This document shows positions 8,903 to 16,530 of a DNA stretch of 64,000 bases, in pieces. The position numbers and the translations under genes are program-made. Every line of letters starts with the position of its first letter. Within the stretch, counting starts at the first letter, position 1. Origin of the DNA: Nitrospira sp. Its GTDB lineage: Bacteria; Nitrospirota; Nitrospiria; Nitrospirales; Nitrospiraceae. A model generated the notes under the pieces. It saw only the letters and a program-made list of their open reading frames with translations, ran no database searches and was not told the origin of the DNA. Location of the stretch: the NCBI GenBank assembly GCA_037045225.1, contig JBAOHZ010000009.1, positions 2,232,001 to 2,296,000 on the forward strand, in the 5' to 3' direction.

Positions 8903-9889
8903 GTGAATATGAATGTCTTCCCTATGCCATTGAACCAAAGACAGGGGGCTGCGTCTGGCCTCGCAGCAGCCGTTCTTTTTGGCCTGAGTCCTCCGCTCGC
9001 CAAGCTCCTGCTTTCAGAAAGTCATCCACTGGTGATTGCAGGCCTGCTTTACCTAGGCGCGGGCTTGGGACTCTTGGTGTTTGAAGGATTATTCTACCGT
9101 GGATCTGAAGTGTCGCGGCGAGAGGCGCGGGTGGTGCCGACTGATCGATGGTTATTGGCGGCCATGGTGCTCACGGGCGGCATCCTGGGGCCTGTCTTCA
9201 TGCTGTGGGGGTTACAGCGCATGACGGGAGTGCTCGGCTCGCTAACATTGAACCTGGAAGCACCCTTCACTATTCTATTAGCCGTGATTCTCTATGGCGA
9301 ACACCTCGGACGCGTGGAGGCAGTCGGCGCTATGCTGATCATCGTCGCAGCTGCTGTTCTCCAGTATAGGCCAGGCGATTTTGCTCCGGACGGATGGGGA
9401 TTCGTCGCGATCGCCTGCGCGTGCCTCTCTTGGGCGTTGGACAATAACTTGAGTCAGCGATTGTCCCTCCGCGATCCCATTGTGGTGACGCGAATCAAAA
9501 CACTGAGCGCCGGAGTGTGTACGCTCAGTCTGGCGGTCATGGCCGGCCCAACCTTTCCTCGAGCCTCGATCATTATCGCCGCACTTGTATTGGGTCTGTT
9601 CAGCTACGGTGTGAGTCTGGTGCTGGATATGCGCGCCCTTCGTCTGCATGGCGCCGCGCGCGAGGCTGGATTTTTGGCAACGGCTCCCTTTATCGGCGCC
9701 CTGGCCGCGATTCCCATTCTCGGTGAGCGCTGGGGACTCAGTGAAACCATGGCGACTGGAGTCATGGCGATTGGCCTCGTACTTCTTGTCCGAGCTCATC
9801 ATGCCCATCCGCACCGCCATGCGCCGTTGCTGCATGATCACCCCCACGTGTCTGAGGTTCACCACCGGCATGGCCATAGGTCGGCGTAG
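8903..9889 (+). CDS. DMT-family (EamA) transporter with His-rich C-terminal tail
   Basis: Inner-membrane transporter of the drug/metabolite superfamily with two EamA repeats and about ten hydrophobic segments. The first helix begins at GLAAAVLFGLSPPLAKLLL and the second EamA repeat near LSWALDNNLSQRL. I chose GTG 8903 because GAGGGA lies 5 nt before it; ATG 8909 is an alternative, and the frame opens at 8780 without support. The last 33 residues are extremely His-rich (HHAHPHRHAPLLHDHPH and on), typical of a metal-binding cytoplasmic tail, so the cargo or regulator may be a transition metal. The gene ends against a fragment of mgtE. The transported substrate is unknown. Confidence 0.85.
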   Translation: MNMNVFPMPLNQRQGAASGLAAAVLFGLSPPLAKLLLSESHPLVIAGLLYLGAGLGLLVFEGLFYRGSEVSRREARVVPTDRWLLAAMVLTGGILGPVFMLWGLQRMTGVLGSLTLNLEAPFTILLAVILYGEHLGRVEAVGAMLIIVAAAVLQYRPGDFAPDGWGFVAIACACLSWALDNNLSQRLSLRDPIVVTRIKTLSAGVCTLSLAVMAGPTFPRASIIIAALVLGLFSYGVSLVLDMRALRLHGAAREAGFLATAPFIGALAAIPILGERWGLSETMATGVMAIGLVLLVRAHHAHPHRHAPLLHDHPHVSEVHHRHGHRSA

Positions 9890-10056
9890 TGGTCTGGGGA
9901 GTCTTGGCCGGTTCTCTCTTGCCGCTCGTGTTTCGTCGGCTCGGGTTTGATCCCGCCGTCTCATCCGCGCCCTTCGGCGCCACGCTCGTCGATGTCACCG
10001 GGCTGGTGATCTATTTCGGTGTCGCTTACTTGATTATGGAGGGAACGCTCTTGTGA
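9880..10056 (+). pseudogene. mgtE: Remnant of MgtE-type magnesium transporter C-terminus
   Basis: In a frame different from the DMT gene, positions 9880-10056 translate to about 58 residues ending at a TGA. They contain GVLAGSLLPLVFRRLGFDPA, then SSAPFGATLVDVTGLVIYFG and a short hydrophobic end. This is the last two transmembrane segments of MgtE, including the conserved DPA..S.P...TL.D.TG..IYF pattern. There is no start codon with a ribosome-binding site and no upstream MgtE sequence, because the preceding frame is closed by TAG at 9877. I read it as gene debris left when the DMT gene or a neighbouring segment replaced the rest of mgtE. Confidence 0.85.
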
Positions 10057-10075
10057 GTGGCCTAGCCCCGATCGG

Positions 10076-11257
10076 CTATTTGGCAATCGTGATACTCGGC
10101 ACCCCAAGACGAGGAATTTCGGTCACGGTCATTTGAAAGAGCAGATAGAGTAACTGGAACGCCTCCCGGTTCCATCGCGCAAGCGGTCCGTCGGTCCTCA
10201 CTGCATAGTAGGTTCCGTGAGACTGTATGGCCAGATCAACTCCTGATGGATTCCCATCCGATTTCACCATCTCCATCGTAAAGACGGGGTTCTCGGTCAC
10301 CTCTGGTGTGAGCGGATCTTTGTCCACGTGATATTCAGCATCTTCGCCTAATGACCGCGCGAGAAAGTGGAGCATCGCGTTGAAGCTTCGAAGGCGGAAG
10401 TGTCCTTTCATGGGATACTCTCCCCCGAAGTGGCCTGCACGGATATCGAAGGACACATCGTTGATGTGCTCATCTTCCGTCTCCTCGTTTAATCGAGCGC
10501 GTTCTTCAGAGGATAGCGTGGCAGGATCATAGTTGGTGATACGAATGCGTCCGGTTATCGGCTTTCGAAGCGTGTAGGTGTTTTCCCGCTGGTTGTAGGT
10601 GACAAAATAATCCTTTTCCAACGCCAGGAACCCCTCCGCAGTCACGGCGTTGGCGGGAATGGTCCAGATACGCTCAAAGTTCATCGGTTCGACGTACAGT
10701 TGATTGCTGTCTTGAATCGCCGACAGGTGTAACACGGCGCGTCGGAATCGCTCATACCCCATCCGATCGGCGGGCGTGTTGCGGAACGCGATATCCGCTC
10801 CGTTCTGTTGTATACGTAACTCCTGTGCCATTAACCGTAATAACAGATCGATATCGAACCGCTGTCGAAGGAGCAGAATAAGTTTGCCTTCATTGAACGG
10901 GCTTAGCATCCGCTTGGCAAATTCTTCTCCCTCAATGGGCACAATGCTGATCGTTGGATTTTCTGCCACGCTGCCGCCGAAGATTGGCATCAAGGTTCTG
11001 CCCGCGTCGCCGGTAAGCGTGGGAGTCGCGCCGGCACTGACCCGAAAGTCGAAGGTGGCAGCAATGTTCGATACACCGGTGAAGTGTATGGGCTGGTGGC
11101 GCTCGGCACGGGCGATGTTGACTAACAGTTGTTTGGCGATGGCGTCTGTGATGGCCTCGTCATAGGCCACGACCGCCCGATTGAGCGTAATGGGAGAAAG
11201 ACAGCCCGGCAGGGCCAATGCGCAGACTATCACAAGGGTCTGAAATGTGGTCTTCAT
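10076..11257 (-). CDS. Lipoprotein of unknown function
   Basis: Product of 393 aa that I do not recognise. The start at 11257 is chosen because it puts a clean lipoprotein signal (FQTLVIVCALALPGC, lipobox LPGC) at the N-terminus; the frame runs 63 codons further upstream without a signal. The mature protein has mixed alpha/beta character, with a conserved-looking middle (AKRMLSPFNEGKLILLLRQR, DIDLLLRLMAQELRIQ) and a C-terminal region with ESFHFRLRS-like strands and a repeated AVRTDG/YLLFQMTVTEIP end. It has no recognisable catalytic motif. It lies alone on its strand, so context gives no hint. Confidence 0.75.
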   Translation of the reverse strand: MKTTFQTLVIVCALALPGCLSPITLNRAVVAYDEAITDAIAKQLLVNIARAERHQPIHFTGVSNIAATFDFRVSAGATPTLTGDAGRTLMPIFGGSVAENPTISIVPIEGEEFAKRMLSPFNEGKLILLLRQRFDIDLLLRLMAQELRIQQNGADIAFRNTPADRMGYERFRRAVLHLSAIQDSNQLYVEPMNFERIWTIPANAVTAEGFLALEKDYFVTYNQRENTYTLRKPITGRIRITNYDPATLSSEERARLNEETEDEHINDVSFDIRAGHFGGEYPMKGHFRLRSFNAMLHFLARSLGEDAEYHVDKDPLTPEVTENPVFTMEMVKSDGNPSGVDLAIQSHGTYYAVRTDGPLARWNREAFQLLYLLFQMTVTEIPRLGVPSITIAK

Positions 11258-11653
11258 GAGTTGCGGTGAGTGAACGTCGGTCGCATGCCACCAATTCCAA
11301 GCGTTCGAAATATATTTCATTTTCCAGTTAAAGAACAGCCGAGATTTCACCTTTTCGGCGTCAAGACTTTGTGCGAGTGAACGGTTGGTGCCATCAGCGC
11401 CCTTACGCACACATGCCCTACCTCCATTCTGGTGGCATCTTCTCAATGATGAGTCTTCCCATGTCGTCTATTCGCCGTTCCTGGCTTCTCGTGGGTACGT
11501 TACTCAAGACGGGTGGTTCATGCGTGCCGATATGGAGACCTTGGATCGTGCTTCGGCAGGAGGTCGCACAACGTGAGCACAATCGGCTTCCTAGAGAAGC
11601 GCCGATGCCGGGACTTGAAATGCTCTAAGTGATTGAAAGAGAAGAGAGAAGGT
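11258..11653. other. Gene-free interval upstream of the lipoprotein gene
   Basis: Nearly 400 nt between the lipoprotein start and the initiator tRNA 3' end. It should contain the lipoprotein promoter. A plus-strand frame (11371-11628) has no ribosome-binding site and no protein-like composition; I see no gene. Confidence 0.45.
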
Positions 11654-11730
<77 letters not shown>

Positions 11731-11735
11731 ACCGG

Positions 11736-11765
11736 ATACTAACAGGCGTGAGAAACGAGAGTCAA
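11736..11765 (-). promoter_or_regulatory. Candidate sigma-70 promoter for initiator tRNA
   Basis: On the minus strand TTGACT (complement of 11760-11765) is followed after 17-18 nt by TTAGTA/TAGTAT (complement of 11736-11742). Transcription would start at or one base before the tRNA 5' end at 11730. Confidence 0.55.
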
Positions 11766-11817
11766 GGAACGCCCGGGGAGAATTGCATTCGTGAGGACAG
11801 AATGATAAAGCGTGGGC

Positions 11818-12768
11818 ATGCGTATCGTTTTTATGGGGACTCCGGACTTTGCCGTGCCTTCGCTGGAGGCCTTGCTCACGTCGGGGCATGAGGTGGTCGG
11901 TGTGGTCACTCAGCCCGATCGACCGAAGGGCCGCGGGCAGGAAGTGGTCTTCTCGCCGGTGAAAGTGGTGTGCCAACGTGAGGGGATCCCGGTGTTGCAG
12001 CCGCTCAAAATGAAGGATCCTGTCTTTCTCGAGGCCTTGCGACAATGGAAGCCGGATGTCATTGCGGTCACGGCCTATGGCCGCATTCTGCCCCCGGCAA
12101 TTCTGACGTTGCCGCCCCGTGGGTGTATCAACGTGCATGGGTCGCTTCTGCCGAAGTATCGTGGGGCAGGTCCCATCCAATGGGCCGTCATCAGGGGTGA
12201 ACAGGAGACCGGCATTACGACCATGTTTATGGCGGAAGGCATGGACACCGGCGACATGTTGTTGCAGGAAAAGGTGGAGATTCGTGCCGACGATACGGCC
12301 GGCACGCTGGCGCCTCGGCTGGCCGAAGTCGGCGGGCGATTGTTGGTTGAGACCCTCCGTCGCCTTGAGGCGGGTACGCTGATACCGCAACCGCAGGATG
12401 ATGCCCTGGCTACCATGGCACCGTTGCTCAAGAAGGAAGACGGTGCGGTCGATTGGACCTTGCCGGCCGCGGAGATTGCGAATCGTGTGCGTGGCCTGTC
12501 CCCCTGGCCCGGCGCGTATACGTATGTGAACGGGGAACGGTGGGTGCTGTGGCGTGTGGCGGTGGGAGCGGCTGTTTCCGGTGCCGTTCCGGGGACGGTG
12601 ACGAAGGTGAGCAAGGACTGGGTCGAGGTCGCGACCGGGGACGGCACGGTCCAGCTGGTCGACATTCAACCGTCCAATAGCCGGCGGATGACGATTGCGC
12701 AGTACCTGGCCGGTCATCGTCTGGCGGAGGGCATCAGTCTCGCCGCCATTTCTCCGGCACAGGGCTAG
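11818..12768 (+). CDS. fmt: Methionyl-tRNA formyltransferase
   Basis: Transfers a formyl group from 10-formyl-THF to Met-tRNA-fMet, needed for translation initiation. Visible are FMGTPDFAVPSLEAL at the start, the catalytic triad context (Asn-His-Asp in NVHGSLLPKYRGAGPI and MDTGD) and a C-terminal OB-fold region from about residue 210. Length 316 aa is typical. A GTG two codons upstream (11812) is an alternative start; no clear ribosome-binding site favours either. A weak TTGCAT/GATAAA pair lies close enough that the mRNA may have almost no leader. rsmB follows on the same strand after about 60 nt; no def gene is present beside it, unlike in many bacteria. Confidence 0.96.
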   Translation: MRIVFMGTPDFAVPSLEALLTSGHEVVGVVTQPDRPKGRGQEVVFSPVKVVCQREGIPVLQPLKMKDPVFLEALRQWKPDVIAVTAYGRILPPAILTLPPRGCINVHGSLLPKYRGAGPIQWAVIRGEQETGITTMFMAEGMDTGDMLLQEKVEIRADDTAGTLAPRLAEVGGRLLVETLRRLEAGTLIPQPQDDALATMAPLLKKEDGAVDWTLPAAEIANRVRGLSPWPGAYTYVNGERWVLWRVAVGAAVSGAVPGTVTKVSKDWVEVATGDGTVQLVDIQPSNSRRMTIAQYLAGHRLAEGISLAAISPAQG

Positions 12769-12793
12769 TCGCGAGCCCATCAGTCGCATGTTA

Positions 12794-12821
12794 TTGACCA
12801 TCCTCTTGCCATGATTATTCT
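12794..12821 (+). promoter_or_regulatory. Candidate promoter immediately before rsmB
   Basis: TTGACC (12794-12799), 16-nt spacer, TATTCT (12816-12821). The rsmB ATG is only 8 nt after the -10 box, so the transcript would be leaderless or nearly so. There is no ribosome-binding site in between, which agrees with that reading. Confidence 0.5.
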
Positions 12822-12829
12822 TCTCGAAC

Positions 12830-14242
12830 ATGGCATCTGATCTGAGCCCCTCACAGTCAGGCGGAGGTGTATCTGCCGGACGCCGCGCCGCCATGAAGGC
12901 TCTGCTGACGATCGACAAAGCGGGCATGGCGGAAGACGACCTGTTCGATCAGGTGTCGTCACGCGAGGCGTTGGATCTGCGCGATCGGGCCTTCATGGTC
13001 GAGCTCGTGCGCGGCGTGTTGCGGTATCGCGCCACGCTCGACTGGCGATTGGGCCTGTTGTCGGATCGGCGGATCACGAAACTTCCGACCCTGGTCCAGA
13101 CCATTCTTCGCCTCGGGGCCTATCAACTCTTGTACTTAGACCGGGTTCCCGATTCCGCCGCGGTGCATGAATCGGTGCAGATGGCGAAGCAGCAGAGTCG
13201 TCGCCTGGGACGGGATTGGAGCGGCTTTGTGAACGCGGTGCTCAGGGCTCTGCTTCGAGCGCCAGAACCGGCATGGCCCGAAGCGGGAAGCGATCCCGCT
13301 GCGGCCTTGGCTGTGCGGTATTCCTGTCCGACCTGGCTCGTGACGCGTTGGTATTCTCTCTTGGGTGCCGAACGCGCCGAGGCCTTGTGTCGTGCGTCGT
13401 TAGAGGTGCCTCCGCTTACGTTACGCGTGAATAGGCTGCGGACATCCCGCGCCGCATTGCTGAGCGACTTGGCGGCAGCACAGGTGGACGCCGGCCCGAC
13501 GTCGATCAGCGCAGTCGGCATTCAGCTGGCTCGCCCCGTCTCTGTCGTCGATTTGCCGGGATACGCGGAGGGATGGTTTTACGTAGAGGATGAAGCCGGG
13601 CAGCTGATTCCGTTGTTGCTGGATGTGCAGCCGGGCCAACGCGTCCTTGATGCCTGCGCGGCGCCAGGTGGAAAGGCGACGCACCTGGCGGCGCTCATGG
13701 AGAATCGAGGCGAGATCGTGGCGGTGGACCGGGCTTCGGCACGGCTCGATCTCGTGATGGCCAATTGTCGCCGTCTCGGAGTGAACATCCTGACGCCCTT
13801 GGTCGGCGATCTGCGCACGCTGGTTGGAGCAGCGATGGCGTCCCATCCGATGTTGTCTCGACCGTTCGACCGCATTTTGCTGGATGCTCCCTGCAGCGGA
13901 CTCGGTGTGTTGCGGCGTCATCCGGAAGGGAAGTGGTATAAGGCGCCGGAGTCCATCGCGCAGCACCGGCAGATGCAGATGGAATTGCTCGCGGTGACGA
14001 GCCGTCTCTTGCGGCCTGGTGGGGTGTTGGTCTATAGTACCTGCTCGATTGAGCCGGAAGAAACCAAGTCGATTATCGACGAGTTTTGTCAGTCTCATCA
14101 TCAATTTCAGCGTGAGTCGATCGCGCCCTGGTTGCCCCCAGCCGGACTGCCGTTCGTGACCCCTCGAGGGGATCTATCTACGATGGCCAATATGAACAGG
14201 ATGGATCTGTTTTTCGCCGCCCGTGTGCGGAGGAGCGAATAA
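12830..14242 (+). CDS. rsmB: 16S rRNA (cytosine-967-C5)-methyltransferase
   Basis: SAM-dependent rRNA methyltransferase of 470 aa. An N-terminal NusB-like helical RNA-binding domain (residues about 18-150) is followed by a Rossmann methyltransferase domain with the SAM motif LDACAAPGGKATHLA near 279, the catalytic-release Cys in DAPCSGLGVLRRHPEGKW and the nucleophile Cys in STCSIEPEE. Both cysteines of the RsmB/RsmF mechanism are present. The ATG at 12830 has no Shine-Dalgarno sequence. The gene overlaps the next one by one base (TAATG), showing translational coupling with rpe. Confidence 0.94.
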   Translation: MASDLSPSQSGGGVSAGRRAAMKALLTIDKAGMAEDDLFDQVSSREALDLRDRAFMVELVRGVLRYRATLDWRLGLLSDRRITKLPTLVQTILRLGAYQLLYLDRVPDSAAVHESVQMAKQQSRRLGRDWSGFVNAVLRALLRAPEPAWPEAGSDPAAALAVRYSCPTWLVTRWYSLLGAERAEALCRASLEVPPLTLRVNRLRTSRAALLSDLAAAQVDAGPTSISAVGIQLARPVSVVDLPGYAEGWFYVEDEAGQLIPLLLDVQPGQRVLDACAAPGGKATHLAALMENRGEIVAVDRASARLDLVMANCRRLGVNILTPLVGDLRTLVGAAMASHPMLSRPFDRILLDAPCSGLGVLRRHPEGKWYKAPESIAQHRQMQMELLAVTSRLLRPGGVLVYSTCSIEPEETKSIIDEFCQSHHQFQRESIAPWLPPAGLPFVTPRGDLSTMANMNRMDLFFAARVRRSE

Positions 14243-14946
14243 TGGCGGGTCGGACCATACGTATTGCGCCCTCCATTCTGTCGGCCGACTTTGCGCGCCT
14301 GGCCGAAGAGGTGGCGCGGGTGGAGGAAGCCGGAGCCGACTGGTTGCACATCGATGTCATGGACGGGCATTTTGTCCCGAATCTGACCGTGGGCCCGCCG
14401 ATCGTCGAAGCCCTGCGAAAAGTCACTACCCTACCGTTGGACGTGCACCTGATGATGACGAATCCGGATGCGTTCATCGGGGAGTTCGCCGAGGCGGGGG
14501 CCGATTATTTGACCGTGCACGTGGAAGCCTGTCCGCACCTGCATCGAACCGTTCAGTCGATCAAAGAACGTGGCGTGAAGGCAGGCGTGACGTTAAACCC
14601 TGCTACGCCGGCCGGGACTCTGTCGGAAATCGTCCGCGACGCCGATCTCATCCTCATCATGTCCGTCAATCCCGGGTTCGGGGGGCAGAAGTTTATTCCC
14701 TCGTCGTTGCGGAAGATTGCGGAGGTTCGCGCGTTGATCGATCGCACGCAGAGCCAGGCGCTCCTGGAAGTGGACGGGGGGGTGAAGCCCGATAACGTGA
14801 CAGAGATTCTCGCCGCCGGCGCCGAGGTGCTGGTCGCAGGGTCGGCTGTTTTTTCCAGTCATGACTATGCCGCGGCCATTACGGCACTGAGAGCCGGACA
14901 TGAGCCTGCCGCCCGCACCACCAGGAGTGCAGCCGCTCAGCGATAG
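14242..14946 (+). CDS. rpe: Ribulose-phosphate 3-epimerase
   Basis: TIM-barrel metalloenzyme interconverting ribulose-5-P and xylulose-5-P (pentose phosphate and Calvin-type pathways). Motifs: APSILSADFARL at the N-terminus, metal ligands in HIDVMDGHFVPN and VHLMM, MSVNPGFGGQKF loop, and VDGGV. Length 234 aa is normal, with a short extra Ala/Arg-rich tail. The start codon shares a base with the rsmB stop (TAATG), so translation is coupled. pheS follows after 27 nt. Confidence 0.96.
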   Translation: MAGRTIRIAPSILSADFARLAEEVARVEEAGADWLHIDVMDGHFVPNLTVGPPIVEALRKVTTLPLDVHLMMTNPDAFIGEFAEAGADYLTVHVEACPHLHRTVQSIKERGVKAGVTLNPATPAGTLSEIVRDADLILIMSVNPGFGGQKFIPSSLRKIAEVRALIDRTQSQALLEVDGGVKPDNVTEILAAGAEVLVAGSAVFSSHDYAAAITALRAGHEPAARTTRSAAAQR

Positions 14947-14973
14947 AAGAGGCGTCGGACCACACCCTTGTTC

Positions 14974-16518
14974 ATGGATAATCTTCATCCCCTCGAAAGC
15001 AAAGTGCTGCTGGCGTTGACCCGGAAGCCAGACGTCCCTCCCACGCTCGATCAGCTTGCGAAATCCACCGAGTTGGAACCGTCGCAGTTGAGCATGGCTG
15101 TTGAATGGTTGTTGGCCAAATCGCTGATCGCCGTTCATTCGGAAACGGTTGCGCATATCGCTGCGTTGACGCCGATCGGCGAATTGTTTTTCGAGAAGTA
15201 CTCCCCGATTGAGCGGGTCCTGTCGGCGGCGCGGGAAGCCGGCCAGACCGGGAGGCGGCTCACGATTCAGGATATTCAGGCCAAGGAAGCACTCGAGCCG
15301 TCCGATGTGAGCAAGGCGGTCGGCACCCTCAAGAAAGAGGGCGCGATCCTGATCGTCCAAGGCGGATGCATTGAAAGCACCGGCCGCAATAGTGCGACGG
15401 CCGAGGGGATGCGCTCGTTATTGCAGGATTTGCGGAGCGGCCAGCGGGAGTTGCAGTCTTTTTCCGAACCGCTTCGGAATGTGCTCCAACAACATGCGGT
15501 GAAGCGCGGAAATGCGCGGGAGCCGTTCCGGATTGACGAGCGGGTCACCCGGTCGTTTGTGTTGACTCCTTCCGGGCAGGAGGTGGCCGAGCAACTGTCG
15601 CGCGACGGCGTGGCGGAGGAAGTCTCGCAGCTGACGCCGGAACTGCTGAAGGAAGGCGCCTGGCGGACGAAACGGTTCCGGAAATATACGATCAGTTTGC
15701 GGGCTCCGAGAATCGCGGCCGGAAAACGCCATCCCTATCGCGAGTTTCTGGACCTCGTAAAACTCAAGCTGGTCAGTATGGGCTTCCAGGAAATGCGTGG
15801 GACCCTCGTCGAAACCGAGTTCTGGAATATGGATGCCTTGTTTATGCCGCAGTTTCATCCTGCGCGTGACATTCATGATGTCTATTTCGTGAAGAATCCG
15901 ACCCATGCTCGCACCATCGCTGAGCCGTATCTGGCACAAGTCACGCAGGTACATGAAAAGGGGACAGGCGCCGGATCGACGGGATGGGGCTACCCCTTTG
16001 ATGCCGAGCGTGCGAAACGGCTGGTGTTGCGGAGCCAAGGGACCGCGGTGTCAGCGAGGACATTGGCGGCCGGTGCGTCCGTGCCGGGGAAATATTTTTC
16101 GATCGCCCGTTGTTTTCGCTACGACCAGGTAGATGCCACCCATGCCACCGACTTTTTTCAAGTGGAAGGCATCGTGTTAGGGTCGGACATTAATTTCCGG
16201 ACCCTGCTCGGGTTGTTGAATCTGTTCGCCCGGGAAGTGGCGCAAGCTAAGGAAGTCAAATTTCTGCCGGCCTATTTCCCATTTACCGAGCCGTCGGTCG
16301 AGATGCATGTGCGCCATCCCAAGCTGGGGTGGATGGAATTGGGCGGCGCCGGATTATTCCGGCCCGAAGTGACGACCCCGCTCGGTGTCTCTGTGCCGGT
16401 CATTGCCTGGGGCCTTGGCCTCGATCGTATGGCGATGGTGGCGTTGGGCATTCACGATATTCGCGATTTGTTTTCAGCGGACCTCGAATTTATTCGCACC
16501 ATGCGGGGAAGTTTTTAG
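14974..16518 (+). CDS. pheS: Phenylalanyl-tRNA synthetase alpha subunit, archaeal type
   Basis: Catalytic subunit of PheRS. At 514 aa it is much longer than the usual bacterial PheS (about 330-350 aa) and matches the archaeal/eukaryotic form. The first ~240 residues carry winged-helix-like repeats (LESKVLLALTRKPDVPPTLD, TIQDIQAKEALEPSDVSKAV). The class II catalytic core has the archaeal-style motif 3 region: LGGAGLFRPEVTTPLG, AWGLGLDRMAM and DIRDLFSADLEF, unlike the bacterial sequence at this place. ATG 14974 is preferred to the TTG two codons earlier. pheT follows after 12 nt. Confidence 0.95.
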   Translation: MDNLHPLESKVLLALTRKPDVPPTLDQLAKSTELEPSQLSMAVEWLLAKSLIAVHSETVAHIAALTPIGELFFEKYSPIERVLSAAREAGQTGRRLTIQDIQAKEALEPSDVSKAVGTLKKEGAILIVQGGCIESTGRNSATAEGMRSLLQDLRSGQRELQSFSEPLRNVLQQHAVKRGNAREPFRIDERVTRSFVLTPSGQEVAEQLSRDGVAEEVSQLTPELLKEGAWRTKRFRKYTISLRAPRIAAGKRHPYREFLDLVKLKLVSMGFQEMRGTLVETEFWNMDALFMPQFHPARDIHDVYFVKNPTHARTIAEPYLAQVTQVHEKGTGAGSTGWGYPFDAERAKRLVLRSQGTAVSARTLAAGASVPGKYFSIARCFRYDQVDATHATDFFQVEGIVLGSDINFRTLLGLLNLFAREVAQAKEVKFLPAYFPFTEPSVEMHVRHPKLGWMELGGAGLFRPEVTTPLGVSVPVIAWGLGLDRMAMVALGIHDIRDLFSADLEFIRTMRGSF

Positions 16519-16530
16519 GACGACGACACC

